Source: Camellia lanceoleosa (Eukaryota; Streptophyta; Magnoliopsida; Ericales; Theaceae). Taken from it: a stretch of DNA of 64,000 nucleotides. The position numbers and the translations under genes were made by a program. Of this stretch, positions 57,012-64,000 are shown one piece after another (positions within the stretch are counted from its first letter, which is position 1; each line of letters opens with the position of its first letter). Location of the stretch: the NCBI GenBank assembly GCA_025200525.1, contig CM045770.1, positions 136,490,200 through 136,554,199 of the forward strand, written 5' to 3'. Below the pieces are notes generated by a model. The model saw only the letters and a program-made list of their open reading frames with translations. It ran no database searches and had not been told where the DNA came from.

Positions 57012-57932
57012 TTATGTACAACCACCTCTATCCATTAGCTTCAGACTGAGTACTTCACGGAGCTTGGCTTTTGTGAGCTTGCAATATCCTTTCACCTTTT
57101 CTGTCTTTGCAATGGCTCTTAGATCAACTAATGTCAAATGCTTTTCCAAGCCACTTGGTGCCGGACGAGGGAGTGTAGGAGAAGGAAGACATTTTCGAGT
57201 CTTGTAATTATTATCACCAGTGGATGAGCACTTAGCGGTGCAAAGGTCGTCTTCCACACTTGTATATTCAGCTGTATCAGCACGAAATTGTGCTAGAGTA
57301 ATTTGAAGGCCCTTGAACTTTTTAGTCTCCCCAAGGGCTGGAGAGCTTTGACAATTCCTTTTCTTTTGAGACTGCAAAGTTGAATCTACATTGATATCTG
57401 CATGCAAGTCTGGCGTAGCTTTCTGCTGCTGCTCTCTTTTTGCCCTCTGCTTTTGTGGCTTCGGATGCAAGCTTGAATTGAACTCATTGTCATCAACAGC
57501 TAATTTAGCTTTTTGCTTTTGTTCTTCCCTTGGATGTTGCTTGGTTATATGTTTTCTTTTCTGATACATCAACTCAATAAGTGAGTCTGCTGCATTCTGC
57601 TCGGTATCAGTCAGACCAGCTTCTGGACCTTTCATTCGCCATGGGGTTTTTGTTCTTTTCTTTTCTGTCTTAAATGATGAGAGAAGAGGGTCGATCATGT
57701 TGGTCAGAGGAGAATCCGGGGCTTTGCTTAGTGTTGGGTTCACTTCAGACTCTTCAGATACTTCTTGTAAAGCACTAGATCTGAACTCTACAATATGATC
57801 TGCAAGCTGGCATAAACTTGCAAATAAACATCTGAAAGACATGGTGAATTCTGACAGTTTAAAATCATCATATCCTCCAAAATCTTCTACAGTGTATCCA
57901 ATGTAGAGCCCGTTAAATCTGAGGTTGTGGTA
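57012..57932 (-). CDS. SAP-like gene, last exon
   Basis: Acceptor AATATAG before TACCACAACC at 57932. The exon codes YHNLRFNGLYIGYTVEDF, then SFRCLFASLCQLADHIVEFR, a long charged linker and the SAP/Rho-N-like end, with stop TAA at 57012-57014. I extend it 30 codons upstream of the first Met at 57842, because that stretch is open, hydrophobic-patterned and bounded by a proper acceptor. 306 residues. Confidence 0.75.
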   Translation of the reverse strand, partial: YHNLRFNGLYIGYTVEDFGGYDDFKLSEFTMSFRCLFASLCQLADHIVEFRSSALQEVSEESEVNPTLSKAPDSPLTNMIDPLLSSFKTEKKRTKTPWRMKGPEAGLTDTEQNAADSLIELMYQKRKHITKQHPREEQKQKAKLAVDDNEFNSSLHPKPQKQRAKREQQQKATPDLHADINVDSTLQSQKKRNCQSSPALGETKKFKGLQITLAQFRADTAEYTSVEDDLCTAKCSSTGDNNYKTRKCLPSPTLPRPAPSGLEKHLTLVDLRAIAKTEKVKGYCKLTKAKLREVLSLKLMDRGGCT

Positions 57933-60900
57933 CTATATTTGTGAATCTTGATTACGGATTAGAAGCTTAAGATGTATGGTAAACTGGAATTCAACATGCA
58001 ATCCATGTGTCTGTCTGTGCATGTGAAATTATATGTTTTCCGAAGAATGAAAACAGAAAACAATAACACAACCAAACAGGTCCCATAATTTTCTGAAACA
58101 GTACTTCCATGTTTGATTTAAAGCAGTCAAAGAGCTATTTGTACGGTTGTACCTCAATTGTTTCTGAAATATTTGATTGCTTTCCTCCATGTTGCAAACA
58201 TGATTTTGAGATTACGCTTTGGTCCGTAGAATTGTGTTCTTTGATTTCTTTATGCCCATGAACTTTTGAATCAATTCTGCACAACTTGTTCTTCCCTTTG
58301 GGATCAATTACACGTTTTGATGCATCTGAACCGGAAGCACTAGCAGGCTGTTTCAGTGTAAGAGAAGATTAGTATACAGATTAATGCAAGGAAGGATGTA
58401 AACTGAAATCATACAAACTCAGAATTCGAAGTCGCTGCGTCATATTATTTGTGCTCCTAACAAAAGACTGCTTCCCTTAGAGCTGACCCTAAAGTACATA
58501 GTTATTATGTTCAAATTATATTCAAGGAGAGGAAAACAGTACATGTAGCTTAGCTGTTCTTGGTTTCTGTGCAGGCTTCAATGATGAATTCAAGACTTCA
58601 CTTCTTTCCTTTGAAGCAGAATTGTGTGTTTTGAGTCCATTCTTTCCATTAATCATCAAGCCAGACTTGCTCAACCCTTTCTTTTGACTACAGTCATCAG
58701 TTTCTTGTCCCAAAGCATCCGAGCTGGAATCTTTGGTAATGGTGCACTCGGGCTATTCAGTGCAAGAGGAAAGAAATAAGAACATATATAACCTGAGGCA
58801 AGCAAGCATATCTGTGGCAAGGATACACTGAAACCTATTATGTCTATCTAGGAAGCACAAACACTTCAAAATGGGTGTCATGTTCTTGTCTGACACATAT
58901 TAGACACCGACACACCACGGACATGTGCGTCCATGTTTCGGACATGGTATGTGGCTTGTCAAAATTTTTAATTATTATTTTTTTGCAGGACACTTTGGGG
59001 ACACTTTGGATACACTTCATGAACATGCGTGTCCTATGTTTGGACACACCTTGGGACACCTTTATGGGTTTTGTTTTATTTTATGATTTTAGAAAGTTGA
59101 TTTGGGGTCAAAATAAAATATATGGAAATAAAGAGGGGAAACTAGAAAAAATATAAAAACACACTAAATATACAATGATGTCTCTACGTTGATGTCTGTT
59201 ATATGTCTGTGGCCTAAATTTATATTCATATACATAGAAAAATAAAAGTAAAAATATAATTTTATTTTTCCATTTCCCTGTTGTGTCCATTCTCAAGTCT
59301 ATGTCTGTGTTTGTGTCCTTGTCCGCCCATCGCAAATGTCTATCATTCACTTAACCTAAGGTTCCAAACCAATGTTGCCATTCTAAGAGTTGTAAAGGAG
59401 AAGAGAAGCTGCTTTTACCTTGCTCTTCTCTGCTACATCCTTCTTTTTAGGTTTCAAAGATAAATCTTCTTCTGGAACAATGCTGTTGACAGGCTGTTCA
59501 CTCATGATAATAAAAGAAGAATGCACCATATCAGTTATTCAAGTTTGCTTTTTGCCAAAGAATAATTATAAATTATAACCAAGAAAATAAACAGAACTGT
59601 GTTCATGTAATAAGAGACATTCCATGGTTGATGAAAAAACCTATATTTGGGAAAAAGTAGGAGGCATAATGGAAAGTAGAGTAAAGCTGTAGATAAACAT
59701 TTTTATTGGAAGATTTTTTTCATAAGATAATTCCTCCTTGAGAAAAAGTACAGTAAACAATGGCTGCTCCCAAATGAATATTTCAAATACATGTCTGTTA
59801 TTTGCATATTCTACTGGGAGAATCACTGTTGCCATACTTATTTTTCCACAAATATTCCATCAACTCACAGACAGCTCCAAGATCCTGTAACAAGGAGCAC
59901 CAAAAAGGTCACAGTTGCAGGTATTATAGTTACTATCAGACTCACAGGAAATATTAACAATTTCAAACCATAGAATCAGGAGGTTTACTTTTATTTTACC
60001 CATTCCTGTCACTAAAAAAACTACAGAGCTGTAAAAAAAACATTAAGTTCTTAAATTAAGGAATTGAAGCAATAAAGAAAGAGGTTAGAATGAATTTATC
60101 ATCAAATAAAAAATAAGATTGGAATGACAAAGGTTAAAAACTATAATCACGACTCTAAACATCCCGTGGATTAAATTCAATTAAGGGGAGGACAGTATAA
60201 TATTATGAGAAAGCATTTAAGACAACTGCATATTTCAGACTGCATTTCGATTTTGAACGCATTCGTGATCATTCTGAATGTAATTCGATTTTCATCTATT
60301 TATCGCATTTGTCTTTGTTCCCTTTCCATTCTAACACATTTTAAGTCCTCTTCATTGAGGCAAGCAAAGAACCAGGTGGTCCTCTCCACTTGACCACAGA
60401 GTCTCCTATTTAGAAGTTAGATATCAATCTCATTGGACTGGACTCAGTCTTGGCATGCCCAAGCATTCACATCCGAGTCCAGAGATTGTTTTAAAAAGTA
60501 GAAACACAACTACAAACACCAAAAAATTCCAATGAGAGATTTTATTTATACTTTCTTTGATATAGGCAAGCAGAGCTGGGTAATGAAGGGATTGTTCAAG
60601 CTCCTTAGGAGAATTGAAATCAATCATGTGATACTATCACCAACATGCCTTAGGAGCCAAGTTAGCTAGCATCTTCAGCCAATAAGTTACTTTTCTATTT
60701 CAGAAGGAAGACCAACGAGTCTGTATATACTGTGATCTAACACAATACTGTTCAAATAAAAACAAAAAAAATAAAATGAAGAGATATGCCAGTTTGAAAG
60801 GTGGTAGACAATGAAATCTAGATTCTCTTTTTAATTCATAAACTGGACACAATCACTTCAGTGCAAGGCTGCAGAATTGTCAACCAAAGAGCCTAAAGCA

Positions 60901-63794
60901 TAACACAGGCAGTTTTCCAATTTAAATCTAGATTTTCTCTTTTTAATTCAGACACGTTCACACAGGTGAAACGTAGCAGCGTGTTAACTAAAGAATCTTC
61001 AGGCTCATGCCCAAGACAGCTTTTCCATTTTTGAGCTGTTAATTTCAACTTGCAAAATGAATTACTATCAGAAAAAAGCAATAATGAGCTGCCTGATACT
61101 TAACTGGTTCTTGATTTCTTCTCTTCACTGGAGTCTTTGGAGATGACTTCTGGGTCATGCAGTAGTCTGCCGCAGTCATATCATATTTACTCGCTTCCAA
61201 TTTTGTATTGCTTACTGAATCCAATTTGTTCAATATTTTCTTCCCATTGGTGAGGCGAGCTGCAGTTGCTGGAGAATCTAGGCTAGAAGTTTTGATGAAA
61301 GAATTTGCATGCTGTTTATTACAAAAGAAATTAAATCAAGTAACAAAGTGCGTTTCTATTTTTCTGGAGGTACACCCTAGAAACATGCAGAAAGGACGAA
61401 TTTTTCATATATAAAGCAAAGAGATGACCTCAACTCTAAACATTTATTTGTGTTCAAGTATCACCAACAGATATGGAAAAAGTGCTCATACAACACCAAG
61501 AATGTGGTAACAGAAGAAATTTATATATATTTCTGCACACACTATTACCTTTATGTACAAAATACATAAGGTTTCATTAGTGTTTCTAATCTTCTCTTTT
61601 CATTTTATTTTGTTTTTCGATTTATTTTTTTTTTGGTGTCTTTTTTAGCATTGGTTGCTGAACATTACAGTTCTTATTTTCATAGCATCCTCCCATTTAA
61701 ACAGAAGTCAGAATTTAGAGAAGAGCAATCACCTGAAAGTTTTTTAATCCCAAATTACCAAATTAACTTAATTTTTTGCAAGTCTAATTTACATTACCTC
61801 ATTCCATCTCAAACTCATTCTGTAAAACTAACACTAAAGTGTCTTTCTAGGAGTCAAAGTTAAAACCAAGAGAGACCTCCACCTCCCGAATTCTACCCCA
61901 GATTCTATCATACCCACACTTTAGCCAAAAACAATGGACGCTTGCCCTTCTCTCGACAATGTTTTTATGAGTCCCGCATTGAACCAAAAAATAAATAACA
62001 ATAATAATAAGTATGCAATGGAGCCCAACGTGAAAATTAAGCAGTATAAATTGGTCATAATTGCTATCAAATCCAAGTAAAAATAGGAATTTTTCAAAAT
62101 TGAGTTAGGTTTTTACAGCTGAGGCAGGTTTTGAAAAATAAATTTCCGGTCAGAGTAGTGCAAATAGCTTATGTAATTCTTCAGTTAAATCAATTGAATG
62201 TGAATGTTTTAATCCAAGCAGATGAAATCATATATATCAATGTCGATTAACCAATCTAACTATGTAGAATAAGATACTTAAAAAATATGTGTAGAATAAC
62301 ATAGAGTGATCACAAAAGAGACAAGGTTTTAACACGGAAAATCCAAACTCGGTAAAAACCATGAACCTAGGGCATCCACTAGTATCCAAAGTTCAAGTAC
62401 AACTTAAAACATTAGATGCTGAGATCCTACCTACTAACACTAAGAGCAATTCCATGGAAAATCTTTGCACATTCACTATTAGCATCCACCAAATGAACCT
62501 CATCATGCTCCAAACGGTGATCAATGCACATGACCTAAATCTATATGCTATATGAGCTATACCTAACCAACCTATTCCAAAACTCACACTCATAATAGAT
62601 CTAGCAAGTCCTCTTAGGACTATAAAAGATAGAAACCTAAGTAACTAAAGAATATAAAATCACCAAGATATGTGTTCAAACAGTCAGTTACTGAGTTTGA
62701 ACGGTGAACAAACTGGTCAAGAACAATATGCAACGCATATTATTCTGAAACAGTCTGCCCTGTGTTCAAACAGACAATACACTGGTATTGTTACCACACA
62801 CACACCACACAAAACCAAAAAAAAAGGAAAAAACCTCAAAGGGTGGCATTCTCCCTTTTGTGTGTGTGTGAAGATTCAAGAGTATTCTGCCTTTTGTGTG
62901 TGAATATTTCTTTTGGGTATTGTTTTCACTGGTACATGGGTTTATTTCTCCACAAAGGGTATCAGACTTCAGGACCAACAACCTCAAAGGGAAAAAGTAA
63001 GAAGTCAGACACCATAGAAAATAACGATTTCTAGTGTACTGAAGAGAAATAGACAAGTCAAAATCAAGATCAATATGTTTGTACTTTTAAACTTTTAAGG
63101 GTAGTTGTAAAGTATGAACGGGGCAATTGTGCTTCGAACATTGTTTGATAATGAAGCTTAGTGACAGTTCAACTGTGCATGTCCTTAGATTTTCCAAGCT
63201 AGTTTATCTCTGTTTGTATACGTGTTTGCAAGAGAAGTTGGGGTCATACGTACACATACATGACAGTGACACGCACAGAGAGTTCATAATGGTCACAAGT
63301 ATGACAAGTTGACAACCACTCACATTTACAGAAGATAATATGAGCACCACAAAGGTTTTAGTACTCAAATAAGTAAAAATATCCGATATCTGAGGCAGGC
63401 ATTTTGACATGAAGACATGATTTTATAGTTGAGATGTAACATGTCAACATTTCATGCAAAAAGTAAAACCCAGGATTGCTTCAACTTGAATATCTTTTAA
63501 CTTTCAGTTCAAATTAGCAGAAGAATTATTTACTAACAAAACAAAGCAATAAGCAATAAGCAATAAAGCACCAAGGACCTTAAGAGTTTTCGGAAAACAT
63601 GTTTTTTCCCCTTGAGACTTCAAAGATGAATTGAAGATCACATGTCTTTGTGCGAGAATAATATTGGCCTCTTCGAATTCCTCCTTTATGATAGGCTCTG
63701 AAGCAGAGCAGCCCAACCTTTTCTTTTGCACCATAAGGTCACTTCCATGTTGCAAACCAGCCGAGCTTGATTCTTTGACAATTACCTCAATGGA
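57012..63794 (-). CDS. Lysine-rich protein with C-terminal SAP/Rho-N-like domain (5' end outside the window)
   Basis: Six exons in transcript order: 63579-63794, 61105-61311, 59419-59493, 58543-58752, 58153-58347 and 57012-57932. Each internal exon is a multiple of three and starts in phase 0, so they join into one open frame of about 607 codons without a stop. The protein is rich in Lys, Ser, Gln and Glu, with basic clusters (QKKRL, KRKHITKQHPREEQKQKAK, KPQKQRAKREQQQK) that suggest nuclear import. The last 40 residues, LTLVDLRAIAKTEKVKGYCK followed by LTKAKLREVLSLKL, resemble a SAP or Rho-N nucleic-acid-binding helix pair. No catalytic domain. Two exons are clearly related duplicates. Function unknown; a DNA- or chromatin-associated role is an inference. 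Confidence 0.7.
58153..58347 (-). CDS. SAP-like gene, exon n-1
   Basis: 65 codons, PASASGSDASKRVIDPKGK to KQSNISETIE. Acceptor GAAACAG, donor GTACAA. Loosely similar to exon 58543-58752 around K-HNS. Confidence 0.65.
58543..58752 (-). CDS. SAP-like gene, exon n-2 (duplicated exon type)
   Basis: 70 codons, PECTITKDSSSDALGQETDD to LNSSLKPAQKPRTAKLH. Acceptor GAATAG, donor GTACTG. Its SSS, QKK-L and NSSLK blocks align with exon 63579-63794. Confidence 0.7.
58861..59350. repeat. GTGTC-rich repeat (Mutator-like family member) in an intron of the SAP-like gene
   Basis: CTGACACATATTAGACACCGACAC, GGACACTTTGGGGACACTTT and CCTTGTCCGCCC wording match the arms of the element at 44789-46160. It lies between exons 58543-58752 and 59419-59493. 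Borders and TSD not resolved. Confidence 0.5.
59419..59493 (-). CDS. SAP-like gene, small exon
   Basis: 25 codons, PVNSIVPEEDLSLKPKKKD to AEKSK. Acceptor GTGAACAG, donor GTAAAA. The KPKKK run adds a basic cluster. Confidence 0.6.
61105..61311 (-). CDS. SAP-like gene, internal exon
   Basis: 69 codons, HANSFIKTSSLDSPATAA to SSPKTPVKRRNQEP. Acceptor AATAAACAG. I chose donor GTTAAG at 61104 over GTATCA five bases on, because it keeps the exon a multiple of three like its neighbours. Confidence 0.6.
61312..63578. other. Large intron of the SAP-like gene
   Basis: 2.3 kb between exons. The region 62250-62960 has AAGGTTTTAACACGGAAAATC wording seen in plant LTR-derived repeats, and TGTGTTCAAACAG occurs twice (62671 and 62760). 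No exon recognised. Confidence 0.4.
63579..63794 (-). CDS. SAP-like gene, most upstream visible exon
   Basis: 72 codons, SIEVIVKESSSAGLQHGSDL to KTCFPKTLK. Acceptor CGGATAG, donor GTCCTT. Further exons must lie beyond 64000. Confidence 0.65.
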
Positions 63795-64000
63795 CTATCC
63801 GATTGCCATGGAAAAATAAAAGAAATCATTTAGTTTATCAAGCATTATTTTCTCAAATGCATTCTTCAAAATAACTTATACAACAGTGAAGTATTTACGT
63901 ATGGTTGATAAACAGAAGGCAATTTTGTTCACTGTAAATCCTCACCGAAAATTTTCAAAATAGAAGTCAAAAAGATTGAAGGCCAGCCAGAACAATAATT

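Noticed and set aside
60430..61081. Minus-strand open stretches as additional SAP-like exons
   Set aside because: They lack good acceptor/donor pairs in phase and do not share the Lys/Ser-rich composition.
1..64000. A novel multi-gene system
   Set aside because: Host genes are unrelated, far apart and mostly fragments; no cluster, shared regulation or recurrent unknown ORF supports a system.

Overview
The window is nuclear DNA of a eudicot plant. It is AT-rich, coding exons are split by GT-AG introns, and most of the sequence is LTR retrotransposons, an L1-type LINE, and hAT-, PIF/Harbinger-, Mutator- and CACTA-type elements. The recognisable host genes are plant families: an LRR-VIII-1 receptor kinase, a plant Rab-GAP coiled coil and cytosolic glycerol-3-phosphate dehydrogenase. 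The species cannot be named from the sequence. A run of 100 N at 16604-16703 marks a scaffold join. Layout: 0.7-2.6 kb, broken LRR-VIII-1 receptor-kinase ectodomain (+). 3.2-3.5 kb, two orphan Rab-GAP coiled-coil exons. 5.5-6.7 kb, right end of a CACTA transposon. 7-10.4 kb, tandem repeats and nested MITEs, including a hAT MITE with a perfect 8-bp target-site duplication (TSD). 10.4-12.6 kb, a 2.2-kb solo LTR with TSD ACTCA. 13.0-17.7 kb, wreck of a Ty3/gypsy (Tat-like) element, the N gap, then a second gypsy LTR/primer-binding site facing the other way. 19.5-29.6 kb, a five-exon NAD-dependent glycerol-3-phosphate dehydrogenase gene with several frame breaks; its second intron holds a 6.3-kb L1 LINE (minus strand) flanked by a 15-bp TSD. 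28-34 kb, several MITEs and a probable copia LTR. 37.8-41.6 kb, a 3.8-kb solo LTR with TSD ATAAG, set in what looks like another LTR. 44.8-46.2 kb, a Mutator-like element with a hAT MITE inside it. 47.8-52.8 kb, a complete but dead Ty1/copia element with 131-bp LTRs. 54.2-54.8 kb, a three-exon coiled-coil fragment. 56.2-56.6 kb, a third hAT MITE. 57.0-64.0 kb, a minus-strand gene for a lysine-rich protein with a C-terminal SAP/Rho-N-like domain; six exons are visible and its 5' end lies beyond the window. Only the minus-strand SAP-like gene looks plausibly intact, in its visible part. The glycerol-3-phosphate dehydrogenase gene is either a decaying duplicate or a functional gene carrying consensus errors, because most of its breaks are single bases missing from short homopolymers. 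I found no CRISPR, operon, gene cluster or convincing novel biological system. The value of the window lies in its TSD-resolved nested insertions and in the exon duplication in the SAP-like gene.
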